This document shows positions 9,035-16,504 of a stretch of 44,592 nucleotides of DNA, in pieces. The stretch lies in the NCBI GenBank assembly GCA_947446855.1, contig CANFIH010000013.1, positions 1 to 44,592 on the forward strand, written 5' to 3'. The translations under genes and the position numbers were made by a program. Position 1 is the stretch's first letter; each line of letters opens with the position of its first letter. The notes below the pieces were generated by a model. It saw only the letters and a program-made list of their open reading frames with translations, was not told the origin of the DNA and ran no database searches. This DNA comes from Burkholderiales bacterium (GTDB lineage: Bacteria; Pseudomonadota; Gammaproteobacteria; Burkholderiales; Burkholderiaceae_C).

Positions 9035-9058
9035 CCGGGATTCCGGGATCCGGGAATT
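9035..9058. repeat. Tandem CCGGGAT repeat / imperfect palindrome upstream of HiPIP
   Basis: Three near-copies of an 8-mer lie end to end: CCGGGATT, CCGGGATC, CGGGAATT. The section 9040-9057 is also an imperfect 18-bp palindrome centred on GGATCC. It sits about 165-190 nt upstream of the predicted sigma54 start at about 9226, a usual distance for an enhancer bound by an NtrC-type activator. That role is inference. Otherwise the 8990-9267 interval shows no gene. Confidence 0.35.
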
Positions 9059-9199
9059 TGGTTTATCAAACTTGGTAATCAGCCGCCGCAAACAAGCAGG
9101 GATGCCCGTGCTTTGCCGCAGGGCCCGGCTCGTCTCACGCTGCGGCGTCCCCGTGCTGCGCCCCGGTCGCGCGGCGATCCGGCGCAGCCCGCGGCCACT

Positions 9200-9215
9200 T
9201 GGCATGGACTGTGCA
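9200..9215 (+). promoter_or_regulatory. Candidate sigma54 promoter of the HiPIP-ApbE unit
   Basis: The bases read TGGCATGGACTGTGCA, which differ from the sigma54 consensus TGGCACG-N4-TTGCA at two defined positions and keep GG-N10-GC exactly (GG 9201-9202, GC 9213-9214). The predicted start is near 9226, 42 nt before the HiPIP ATG. A sigma54 activator is encoded nearby at 13237-14613. Seen by eye; not tested against a matrix. Confidence 0.55.
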
Positions 9216-9267
9216 GAAGAAGCTGCGGTCCATTCGACCTTGTCTTCACTTTTTTGGAATGTTTCAA

Positions 9268-9543
9268 ATGCAAAAGAATCAAATCTATACCCGTCGTGGC
9301 TTGGTGAAAATCGGCCTGTCCGGCCTGGCGATGATCCCCGTGCTGGCCCTGGCCACCAAAAACGATGCCATGCGCGCCGGCACCAAATACCAGACCCACC
9401 CGGAAGGCGACAAGCAATGTTCGCTGTGCGCGCAATTCATTCCCGGCAAAGATGCCAAGGACCTGGGTGGCTGCAAGATTTTCCCGGGTGACACCGAAGT
9501 GCTGCCCACCGGCTATTGCATCACCTGGTCGAAAAAGGCCTGA
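9268..9543 (+). CDS. High-potential iron-sulfur protein (HiPIP) with Tat signal
   Basis: A 91-residue exported protein. The N-terminus has a twin-arginine signal (YTRRGLVKIGLSG) followed by a hydrophobic run and ALAT. The mature part is about 60 residues with four cysteines in HiPIP order: CSLC, then GGCKIFPG, then GYCITW, which bind one cubane [4Fe-4S] cluster at high potential in the periplasm. HiPIPs carry electrons between cytochrome complexes and reductases or oxidases, and some act in Fe(II) oxidation chains. It is next to the cytochrome locus and has its own sigma54-like promoter, so it is a probable periplasmic carrier for that system. An ATG at 9259 is a possible alternative start. 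Confidence 0.92.
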   Translation: MQKNQIYTRRGLVKIGLSGLAMIPVLALATKNDAMRAGTKYQTHPEGDKQCSLCAQFIPGKDAKDLGGCKIFPGDTEVLPTGYCITWSKKA

Positions 9544-9578
9544 GCCGGCCGGCTGCTGTTCACCCTGAATCGGTCAGC

Positions 9579-9601
9579 CCGGCAGCGGTTGCCGCTGCCG
9601 G
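9579..9601 (+). terminator. Strong hairpin between HiPIP and apbE
   Basis: A perfect 10-bp stem CCGGCAGCGG / CCGCTGCCGG with a 3-nt TTG loop lies 36 nt after the HiPIP stop. No T-run follows, so it may be a weak or Rho-assisted terminator, or an mRNA-stabilising stem that keeps HiPIP transcript levels above those of apbE. Confidence 0.45.
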
Positions 9602-9620
9602 CCTGCAGCGACAATGGCCC

Positions 9621-10526
9621 ATGCCCGTTTTCAAGCTGTTTTTCACGGCCATGGCCAGCCGCTGCGAGATCTGTCTGGCCGCCGCGGACGCGGTGGCAGC
9701 GCAGAGCCTGGCGCAGTCGGCCGTCGACGAAGTGCTGCGCATAGAAGCCACCTACTCGCGCTATCGCCCGGACAGCGTGCTGTGCGGCATCAACGCCCAG
9801 GCCGGACGGGACTGGGTGACCTGCGATGACGAAACCCTGCACCTGCTGCATATCGCCGCCAGCCTTTTTGACCGGAGTGGCGGTCTGTTTGATGCCACCT
9901 CGGGGGTGCTGCGCCGCGCCTGGCATGCGCAGCAAACGCAGGCACCCTTGCCCGCCGCCCTGCAGGACCTCTGCGCCCTGGTCGGTTGGCCTGGCGTGCA
10001 ACGTCGGGGGCGGCAGGTGCGTCTGGCCCGCGCCGGCATGGAGCTGGACTTTGGCGGCTTTGGCAAAGAGTACGCCGCCGACCAGGCCGCCGGCGTTTTG
10101 CAAGCGCAGGGTGTGCGCCACGCCTATGTCAATCTCGGGGGGGACATCCGGGCCATCGGTCCGCACCCGGACGGCCAGGCCTGGTCCATCGGCATCCAGG
10201 ACCCGCAACACCCCGGGCGTCTGATCGCCAGCCTGCGCCTGGCCGAAGGGGGTTTGGCAACCAGCGGGGATTACGAGCGCTTCCTCGCGCTGGAAGGCCG
10301 CCGCTACGGCCACATCCTGGATCCGCACAGCGGCCAGCCGGTGGCGTTCTGGCGCAGCGCCAGTGTGCTCGCAGACACGGCCCTGGAAGCCGGTGCGCTG
10401 GCCACCATCGCCATGCTCCAGCAAGCGCAGGCCCCGGCCTTTCTGCAGGAGCAGGGGGTGCAATACCTGCTGGTGGACCAGGCCGGTGTGTTGCACGGCA
10501 ACCCGCAGGCCAAGCTGCCGGCTTAG
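9621..10526 (+). CDS. apbE: ApbE-like FAD:protein FMN transferase
   Basis: A 301-residue ApbE family protein, which moves FMN from FAD to a Thr/Ser of target proteins in a Mg2+-dependent reaction. Typical blocks are SRYRPDSVL.GIN near residue 47, GGLFDATSGVL near residue 90, LDFGGFGKEYAAD near residue 145 (conserved GG.GKG.a.D region), NLGGDIRAIG near residue 172 and ATSGDYERF near residue 214. Most ApbE proteins have a signal or lipoprotein leader; here the catalytic domain begins within the first ten residues, so it may be cytosolic. No clear FMN-binding partner domain is seen in the window, so its target lies elsewhere or is unrecognised. It follows the HiPIP gene on the same strand. Confidence 0.88.
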   Translation: MPVFKLFFTAMASRCEICLAAADAVAAQSLAQSAVDEVLRIEATYSRYRPDSVLCGINAQAGRDWVTCDDETLHLLHIAASLFDRSGGLFDATSGVLRRAWHAQQTQAPLPAALQDLCALVGWPGVQRRGRQVRLARAGMELDFGGFGKEYAADQAAGVLQAQGVRHAYVNLGGDIRAIGPHPDGQAWSIGIQDPQHPGRLIASLRLAEGGLATSGDYERFLALEGRRYGHILDPHSGQPVAFWRSASVLADTALEAGALATIAMLQQAQAPAFLQEQGVQYLLVDQAGVLHGNPQAKLPA

Positions 10527-10529
10527 GCG

Positions 10530-10550
10530 CTCAGGCCTTCGGAGGCTGAG
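10530..10550. terminator. Possible hairpin between convergent genes
   Basis: CTCAG(G)CC TTCGGA GG CTGAG can fold into a short stem with a bulged G in the 55-nt gap where apbE and the propeller gene converge. There is no clear T-run on either strand. Weak evidence. Confidence 0.25.
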
Positions 10551-10581
10551 GCGTTAAGGCGTTCAACCGGGCCCCGGCCGC

Positions 10582-11799
10582 TTAGGGTGCGGTCAGATGG
10601 GCCACCCCGCCAAAGCTGCCCACCCACAGATCACCGGCCGCACCGGCCACCATGGAGAACACGCTGTTGGAGAACAGGCCCTGCTCGGTGCTCAGGACCA
10701 CAAACCTGTCGCCGTCCCGGCGCGCCAGGCCGTTGTTGGTGCCTATCCACAGGCGGCCCGCCGGGTCCTGGTAAAGCATGAAGACATGGTTGCCGGGCAG
10801 GCCGTCGGCCACCGTGTAATTGCGCCAGCTCTTGCCATCAAAGCGGGCCAGGCCGCCGCCCCAGGTGCCGCACCACACGGCGCCGTCGCGGTCCACCTGC
10901 AGCGCAATGATGTAGTTGGGGTTGTAGGCCACCGACACGCCCTGCAGGCCCATCTCTTCCTTCTGCTTGGCGTGGTGGCTGGAGACCTGCGCCGGGTCGG
11001 AGTTGAACTTGATGTCGTCCTTGACCTTTTCAAACGGCGCGCCCAGGCCTTTGGCGTGGTTCCAGTTGTCCCATTGGCCGTTCGCAAAGCGCGCCAGCCC
11101 GCCTTCGGTGGCCAGCCAGATCTCGCCGTTCTTGCCTTCCGCCAGGCCATAGACCCAGTCATTGGGCAGGCCGCCGCGGGTGTTCTCCACGGTGAACAAA
11201 TCCCATTGGCTGCGCTCCTTCAGCGCGCCGCCGCGAATCCGGTTGGCGCCCGACCAGGTGGCGACCCAGACATCGCCATTGGCGGCCTTGAGCGTGCCGT
11301 AGACAAAGGCATCGCCCAGGCCTTCGGAGATGTTGAAGGTCTCCCACTTGTCGCTGCCCTGGTCGTACAGCGACATGCCGCCGCCATAGGTGCCCACCAG
11401 AATGCGGTCGCCCAGTTTGCTGACGTGGAACACGCCGTTGGACAGCAGCCCGTTGCGCGAGTCGAACAATCGGTATTCATCGCTGCGGGTGTCGTAGCGG
11501 ATCAGGCCACCGGAGGTGCCGACCCACAGGATTTTTCCATCCAGCAGCATGGACTTGACGTTGCGGTTGCCCACCCGGAAGTGGGTGAATTTGGCGTTCG
11601 GGTCCACCGTCACCTTGCCCTGCTGCTGCGGCCCGTTGCCGGCCTGCCCCAGGGCTGCGGACGGGGCTGCTGCGGCCGCTACGGCCGTTGCGGGTTGGGC
11701 TTGTTTGAGGCCCAGGTAGTAGGCGGCGCCCACCAGTCCGGCCACCACCACCAGCCCCGCGACGGCGATGGCAAGTTTGTTTTTACTGAAGTCCGGCAT
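10582..11799 (-). CDS. Membrane-anchored seven-bladed propeller protein (regulator-propeller repeats)
   Basis: A 405-residue protein: short N-terminus, one membrane helix at about residues 8-30, an Ala/Pro/Gln-rich linker to about residue 60, then a beta-propeller. Seven blade signatures of the two-component-regulator propeller type can be read: LWVGTSGGL, ILVGTYGGG, VWVATWSGA, IWLATEGGL, VWCGTWGGG, LWIGTNNGL and LWVGSFGGV. No kinase or other output domain follows, unlike the hybrid sensors where this repeat is best known, so it is probably a periplasmic scaffold or binding protein. It is the last gene of the long minus-strand array, 7 nt after its paralogue. The ATG at 11799 begins directly before the membrane helix. 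Confidence 0.85.
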   Translation of the reverse strand: MPDFSKNKLAIAVAGLVVVAGLVGAAYYLGLKQAQPATAVAAAAAPSAALGQAGNGPQQQGKVTVDPNAKFTHFRVGNRNVKSMLLDGKILWVGTSGGLIRYDTRSDEYRLFDSRNGLLSNGVFHVSKLGDRILVGTYGGGMSLYDQGSDKWETFNISEGLGDAFVYGTLKAANGDVWVATWSGANRIRGGALKERSQWDLFTVENTRGGLPNDWVYGLAEGKNGEIWLATEGGLARFANGQWDNWNHAKGLGAPFEKVKDDIKFNSDPAQVSSHHAKQKEEMGLQGVSVAYNPNYIIALQVDRDGAVWCGTWGGGLARFDGKSWRNYTVADGLPGNHVFMLYQDPAGRLWIGTNNGLARRDGDRFVVLSTEQGLFSNSVFSMVAGAAGDLWVGSFGGVAHLTAP

Positions 11800-11806
11800 G
11801 TGCACC

Positions 11807-12889
11807 CTATTTTCTTTTCGTGAGGCCAATACGCGCGACGCCGCGTTTGGTGCCCGCCCAGATGTCGCCATTCGGGGCGACGGCCAGGGCATAAACATTG
11901 TTGTCGAGCAGGCCCTGGTGCAGGCTGATGCTGTGCCAGGTCTTGCCATTGAAGTGGCTCAGCCCGTTGCTGGTGCCAAACCACAGATCGCCTTTGGCGT
12001 CCTGCGCCATGCTGTAGACGATGTCACCGGCCAGGCCGTCTTTGGCCGTGTAGTTGGTCCACTGTTTGCCGTCAAAGCGGCTGACACCGCCGCCCCAGGT
12101 GCCGGCCCAGATCGACTGGTCGGCCGCCACCAGCACGCTGAACACGTAGTTGGGGTTGTAGCTGGGTGCGCCGTCCCGCGTCAGCAGGCCCAGGTCGTGG
12201 CGTGAGCGGGTGCCCAGGCCGGTGTTGGGGCTGGCCAGCAGTTTGTTCGGGTTGTCCGCACCCAGGCCATCCTTGTGCGTCCAGGCGCGCCAGCTCTTGC
12301 CGTCAAACATGGAGACGCCGCCCTCGGTGCCAAACCAGACCTGATCGCGCGCATCCACCGCCAGGCCGTAGACCCATTCGTTGACCAGCTCCTTGACGTA
12401 GGTGCGGAACTTCAGGCTCTTCATGTCCACCACATTGGCGCCGGCCCAGGTGCCGATCCAGAGGTCGCCGTTCTTCTGGCTGGCAAAGGAATAGACCCAG
12501 TAGTCGGCCAGGCCGTGCAGGGGGAAATAGGTCTTCCATTTGCCATCGCGGTAGCGCGAGGCGCCACCGGCATTGGTGCCAAACCATTTGTAGCCCTGCT
12601 TGTCGATGGCGATGGCAAACACGTACTCATTGGCCAGCCCGTCGGCGCGGGTAAAGGTGTGGCGCGGCCTGCCCGAGGCCAGGTCGATCTCGTGCACGCC
12701 CTTGGAGGTGCCCACCCACAGCGCGCCCGCAGCGGGCTCGACGGCCAGGGCGCGCACATAGGTGTCGTCACCCACGTTAAAGGTCTCTATCACCTGGGGC
12801 AACGCGGCATCCGGCGCGGGAGGGGTCTGGGCCTGCACTGCCGCGCCACAAAGCAGCCACAGCAGGCTGCAGCAAAGGGCGCGCCTCAT
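11807..12889 (-). CDS. Secreted seven-bladed propeller protein (regulator-propeller repeats)
   Basis: A 360-residue protein with a cleavable signal peptide (residues 1-20, ending AVQA) and seven propeller signatures: LWVGTSKGV, KWFGTNAGG, LWIGTWAGA, VWFGTEGGV, IWAGTWGGG, LWFGTSNGL, IWAGTKRGV. It is a paralogue of the following gene; both share the unusual inserted SYNPNYVF/AYNPNYII blade entry. Lack of a membrane anchor suggests a soluble periplasmic or exported partner of the anchored copy. Its ATG overlaps the upstream cytochrome stop by 4 nt, so it is co-translated with the cytochrome. Function is unknown; protein-protein or cytochrome docking is inference. Confidence 0.85.
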   Translation of the reverse strand: MRRALCCSLLWLLCGAAVQAQTPPAPDAALPQVIETFNVGDDTYVRALAVEPAAGALWVGTSKGVHEIDLASGRPRHTFTRADGLANEYVFAIAIDKQGYKWFGTNAGGASRYRDGKWKTYFPLHGLADYWVYSFASQKNGDLWIGTWAGANVVDMKSLKFRTYVKELVNEWVYGLAVDARDQVWFGTEGGVSMFDGKSWRAWTHKDGLGADNPNKLLASPNTGLGTRSRHDLGLLTRDGAPSYNPNYVFSVLVAADQSIWAGTWGGGVSRFDGKQWTNYTAKDGLAGDIVYSMAQDAKGDLWFGTSNGLSHFNGKTWHSISLHQGLLDNNVYALAVAPNGDIWAGTKRGVARIGLTKRK

Positions 12890-13203
12890 TGCAGCGTCCG
12901 CATAAAGGCCACCACATCGAGGATCTCCCGGTCCGACAGAATGCCCCGGTACGCGGGGCTGGCGTTCTTGCCATTGCGTATGGAGGCCAGCAGGTCGGCG
13001 TCCGGGCGCAGCAGGCCTTCGCCCCGGTCGAAGTGGGGCGCGCCCGCCATCGTGCTGCGGCCGGTCTGGCCGTGGCAGATGGCGCAATGGCTGCCATACA
13101 GCTGGCGGCCCTTGTTCGCATCACCGGCCTGTGCCGCAGCGCAGGCCAGCAACGCAGGCAGCGCGGCCAGTGCGATTTTCCAAACCGGGGGGGGTGCTGT
13201 CAT
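12886..13203 (-). CDS. Monoheme class I-like cytochrome c lacking the usual Met ligand
   Basis: A 105-residue periplasmic protein with a signal peptide (cleavage near AAAQA-GDA) and one heme site, CAICHGQTG, near residue 41. The fold ends with LSDREILDVVAFMRTL, the class I C-terminal helix. The segment where class I cytochromes place the distal Met (usually NAMPAY) reads NASPAYRG, with Ser in place of Met, so heme coordination is probably altered or uses Met/His from STMAGAPHF. Between the response regulator (33-nt gap) and the propeller genes (4-nt overlap), it is part of the same unit. Confidence 0.87.
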   Translation of the reverse strand: MTAPPPVWKIALAALPALLACAAAQAGDANKGRQLYGSHCAICHGQTGRSTMAGAPHFDRGEGLLRPDADLLASIRNGKNASPAYRGILSDREILDVVAFMRTLQ

Positions 13204-13236
13204 GGGTGTGTCTCCGGGGTTCCTGGGTCGGCCGCG

Positions 13237-14613
13237 CTAGGCGCGCAGCGCTTCAAATTCTTCGAGTTTTCGATACAGGCTGGACAAACCCAGTCCCAAC
13301 TTTTGTGCCGCCACGCGCCGGTCGCCATCGGCTTCCGCAATGGCCCGGCTGATCACTGTTTTTTCAAACCGCCGCACCTGGTCGCGCAGGCTTTCGCCGC
13401 TATCGAGCGCCAGCGCCGCCGCACCGGCGGGCGGGGCGCCGCGCGTGATCTGCACGCTCAAATCGGCACAGGTGATGCAGCCGTTGTCGGCCAGAATCAA
13501 GGCGCGGTCAATCACGTTTTCCATCTCCCGGATATTGCCCGGCCAGTCGTAGGCCAGCAGCATGTCGGTGGCCTGCGGGTCCATGCTGACCTCGCCGGTT
13601 TCGCAGTTGCGATCAGCCCCTCGTTTAAGCAAAAAATGCACCAGTCCGGGCAGGTCGGTCTGGCGCTGGCGCAGCGGCGGCGAGTGGATGTGAAACACGC
13701 TGAGGCGGAAGTACAGGTCTTCGCGAAACTTCCCTTCGGCCACCATTTTCGGCAGGTCGCGGTTGGTTGCGGCGACGATGCGTACATCGACCCGGCGCGA
13801 CTGTTCGCTGCCCACGGCGCGAATGGTCTTGTCCTCAATCACATGCAGCAACTTGACCTGCAGGGCCAGCGGCAACTCGCCGATTTCATCGAGAAACAGG
13901 GTGCCGTTTTCCGCCTCCAGAAACAGGCCTTTGCGGGCCTTGTCGGCCCCGGTGAAAGCGCCCTTGATGTGGCCGAACAATTCGCTCTCGATCAGGTTCT
14001 CCGGCAGGGCACCACAGTTCACCGGCACAAAGGGCGCATTGGCGCGCTTGCTCTGGTGGTGGATCTGCCGTGCGATCACGCCCTTGCCGGTGCCGCTTTC
14101 GCCGGTGACCAGCACCGTGCTGTCGGTGGGGGCCACCTTGGAGATCAGCCGGTCCACCGCGCGCATCTCGGGCGAGCTGAAGGTGAAGGGCGTCTCGCCC
14201 AGGCTGCGCACCAGTTTGCGCAGCACCCGGTTCTCGGCGCGCAGGCCGCGCATGTCCTGAATTTTGGCCAGCCGGTACAGCACCTCCTCCTTGCGCACCG
14301 GCTTGACCATGTAGTCGGAGGCGCCGGCCTGGATCGCCTCGATCGCGGTGTCCATGGAACCAAACGCCGTCATCATGATGAAGTTGGTATCCACGCCGGC
14401 TGCCAGCACGCGGCGCACCAGCTCGATGCCATCGATGTCGGGCATGCGGATGTCGCAGATCGCCACCTGCACATCGCCCTTGGAGAGGCGCTCAAAAGCC
14501 TCCTGGCCGTTTGGCGCCTGCAGCACGTCGTAGCCCGCCTTCAGCAGATTGGCCGCCACGATCTGGCGAATCGCGGCCTCGTCATCAATGACCATCACTT
14601 TGAGGGGTTTCAT
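13237..14613 (-). CDS. NtrC-family sigma54-dependent response regulator
   Basis: A 458-residue three-domain activator. Receiver: acidic pair D10-D11, phosphoacceptor D54 in CDIRMPD, Thr in MMTAFGS, Lys in YMVKPV. AAA+ domain: Walker A GESGTGKG, sigma54 loop GAFTGA (intact), Walker B LFLDEIGEL, and an arginine-finger region. C-terminus: Fis-type helix-turn-helix (RRVAAQKLGLGLSSLYRKLEEF). When phosphorylated it should bind upstream sites and drive sigma54 promoters. Its partner kinase is the upstream overlapping gene (4 nt). Four sigma54-like promoters in this window lie before electron-transfer genes, which makes those its likely regulon. Confidence 0.95.
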   Translation of the reverse strand: MKPLKVMVIDDEAAIRQIVAANLLKAGYDVLQAPNGQEAFERLSKGDVQVAICDIRMPDIDGIELVRRVLAAGVDTNFIMMTAFGSMDTAIEAIQAGASDYMVKPVRKEEVLYRLAKIQDMRGLRAENRVLRKLVRSLGETPFTFSSPEMRAVDRLISKVAPTDSTVLVTGESGTGKGVIARQIHHQSKRANAPFVPVNCGALPENLIESELFGHIKGAFTGADKARKGLFLEAENGTLFLDEIGELPLALQVKLLHVIEDKTIRAVGSEQSRRVDVRIVAATNRDLPKMVAEGKFREDLYFRLSVFHIHSPPLRQRQTDLPGLVHFLLKRGADRNCETGEVSMDPQATDMLLAYDWPGNIREMENVIDRALILADNGCITCADLSVQITRGAPPAGAAALALDSGESLRDQVRRFEKTVISRAIAEADGDRRVAAQKLGLGLSSLYRKLEEFEALRA

Positions 14614-15920
14614 ACGGCTGAGCCTGCTTGGGTGAGGAGGGTATCCAGCGGCAAGCGGACCTGCACTTGCGTGCCCACTTCCGGGGTTGATTGAATATCG
14701 ATGCTGCCTTGGTGCGCCTTGACGATGGAGTAGCACAGGGACAGGCCAAGCCCGGTGCCCTGGCCCACCATCTTGGTGGTGAAGAAGGCCTCGAACACAT
14801 GGCTCAGGGTTTGCGCGGTCATGCCGCAGCCGTTGTCGCTGACGCACATCCAGGCATGCCCGGCATCTGCGCCGGTCTCTATCAGGATGCGGGGCACGCG
14901 CCCGCCCACCGGGTGCAGGGCATCCATGGCATTGATCAGCAGGTTGATGATGAGCTGGGTCAACTGGTCTGCGGTGCCCTGGATGGCCGGCAGATGGGGG
15001 TCGAGTTCCAGTTGCAAGGTGATCGGCTCCAGGCGCTTGTCGTAGCGGATCAGCTGGGTGGTGCTGCGCACAATGGCGTTCAGGTCCAGCAGCTGCGCCT
15101 CGGCGCTGCTGGGCGCGGCAAACATGGAAATCTCCCGCGTGATGGCGGCCAGCCGTTTGGTTTGCGCCAGTATCAGTTCGGGGTGGCCGTCGCCTGCCAC
15201 CTCGAGCGCACCCAGACCCGAATCGCGCCGGTCCATCATGTCCTGCGCCACGCCGGAGATGGCCGCAATCGGGTTGCCGATCTCATGCGCGATGCCGGCC
15301 GCCAGGGTGCCGATGGCGGCCATTTTGTCCTTGTGAAAGTAGCGCTGGCGCTCCAGCGTCAAGTCCCTGGCGCTCTGGTCCAGCGTGTCGCCCATGCGTT
15401 TGACGGTGGACACCATGCGGCGGAAAAACAGCGCCAGGGCCCCGGCCAGCAGCAACAGGCCCAGCGCACCCAGCAGCACCATCGTTTGCATGGCCGATTG
15501 GCTCTGCGCGCGGTAATGCGCCGACAAGGCCTGGCGCTTGTCCCGCGCCGCAGCCAGTGTGCCTGGCCCCGCACCCGCCAAGGCCTGCAGCGCGGCATCG
15601 CGATCGGCCGGCTTGCCCTGAACGCTGAGCGCCGCCATGGTTTGGTAGGCCGATAGCTGGGCCTGCGACAAAAGGGCTTCCTCTTCCATGGCCGCTTGCA
15701 TGTGCTCGAAGTCCTGCAACAGTTGCTGCTTCTGGTGCAGGGCGAACAGCGCGGTGCCCAGTACGTAGCCCAGCAGCACCAGCAACACCAGCAAGCCCTT
15801 GGTGCCCACCGGGAGTACATAGGCGCGCTGGCCCGGCGCGCCAGCTTCGCTCGGCAGCGCCGGGCTGGTCTGGCCGGGAAACACAGACGCCCTGAACGCC
15901 AAGGGGTGGCGCCTCCTCAT
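14610..15920 (-). CDS. Sensor histidine kinase paired with the sigma54 regulator
   Basis: A 436-residue membrane kinase. Two membrane helices (about residues 37-57 and 165-185) bracket a roughly 105-residue periplasmic, mostly helical sensor region without a recognised ligand domain. Cytoplasmic part: H-box AAGIAHEIGNPIAAIS, N-box IINLLINAMDAL, G1 VSDNGCGM, F-box FEAFFTTK and G2 GQGTGLGLSL; all catalytic boxes are intact. It belongs to the NtrB/ZraS/DctB-like group that partners sigma54 regulators. It overlaps TlpA and the regulator by 4 nt each. The start at 15920 is set by the ATGA overlap. Confidence 0.94.
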   Translation of the reverse strand: MRRRHPLAFRASVFPGQTSPALPSEAGAPGQRAYVLPVGTKGLLVLLVLLGYVLGTALFALHQKQQLLQDFEHMQAAMEEEALLSQAQLSAYQTMAALSVQGKPADRDAALQALAGAGPGTLAAARDKRQALSAHYRAQSQSAMQTMVLLGALGLLLLAGALALFFRRMVSTVKRMGDTLDQSARDLTLERQRYFHKDKMAAIGTLAAGIAHEIGNPIAAISGVAQDMMDRRDSGLGALEVAGDGHPELILAQTKRLAAITREISMFAAPSSAEAQLLDLNAIVRSTTQLIRYDKRLEPITLQLELDPHLPAIQGTADQLTQLIINLLINAMDALHPVGGRVPRILIETGADAGHAWMCVSDNGCGMTAQTLSHVFEAFFTTKMVGQGTGLGLSLCYSIVKAHQGSIDIQSTPEVGTQVQVRLPLDTLLTQAGSAV

Positions 15921-16504
15921 GACGGGCTGCCCTGGATCAGGTTGCGCAGGGTGGGACTGTCCCATTCGCGTTGTCCGGCAATGCGGTGCTGCAGCAAGCG
16001 GTCGGGCGCGATGACAAAGGTCTGCGGATAGACCTTCAGGCCCAGGCTGTGCGACAGGCGGCCGTCCGGGTCAAAAAAGTTGCGAAAGGCAATGCCCTGC
16101 TGCACCAGAAACTCTGCCGCCAGCTGGCGGTCGGCATCCACCGACAGACCCAGCACCGCAAAGCGCGCCGGGTCCAGAAGCTTGCTCAGACGCTCCAGGC
16201 TGGGCATCTCGTGGCGGCAGGGCGGGCACCAGGTGGCCCAGATGTTGAGCACCAGCCGCTTGCCGGCAAACGGGCCCTGCGCATCGCTGCCGCCGCCGAA
16301 ACGGTCCAGCAGGGCTGCGGGGAAGCGCTGGCCCGGCGCCAGGGCTGCGTCGGCAGGCTCAGGTGCTGCCACCCGGTCGCAGCCGGCCAGCACCAGCGCC
16401 AGACCGGCCAGCAGCAGCCTGCGCCGACCCGGCCCTGCCGGCTGCAGGGGGTGGCCGCGCGGGCGGAGCCGCGCGGCTGGCGTGGAGGCTTGCACGTGGT
16501 TCAT
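15917..16504 (-). CDS. TlpA/ResA-like thioredoxin lipoprotein
   Basis: A 195-residue periplasmic thiol-disulfide protein. It has a basic leader followed by LLLAGLALVLAGC, a lipobox that anchors it to a membrane, and the active site WATWCPPCRHEMP around residue 90. TlpA/ResA proteins reduce the CXXCH cysteines of apocytochromes before heme attachment. It overlaps the oxidase-like gene and the kinase gene by 4 nt each and lies in one run with resB and ccsA, which fits a dedicated system II cytochrome c maturation set. A role in redox sensing with the adjacent kinase is also possible. Confidence 0.9.
   Translation of the reverse strand: MNHVQASTPAARLRPRGHPLQPAGPGRRRLLLAGLALVLAGCDRVAAPEPADAALAPGQRFPAALLDRFGGGSDAQGPFAGKRLVLNIWATWCPPCRHEMPSLERLSKLLDPARFAVLGLSVDADRQLAAEFLVQQGIAFRNFFDPDGRLSHSLGLKVYPQTFVIAPDRLLQHRIAGQREWDSPTLRNLIQGSPS

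Noticed and set aside
7490-9205. Long open frame on the minus strand under the MocR gene (571 aa)
   Set aside because: It is a shadow of the MocR frame: low-complexity Arg/Ala/His/Gly composition and no family similarity.
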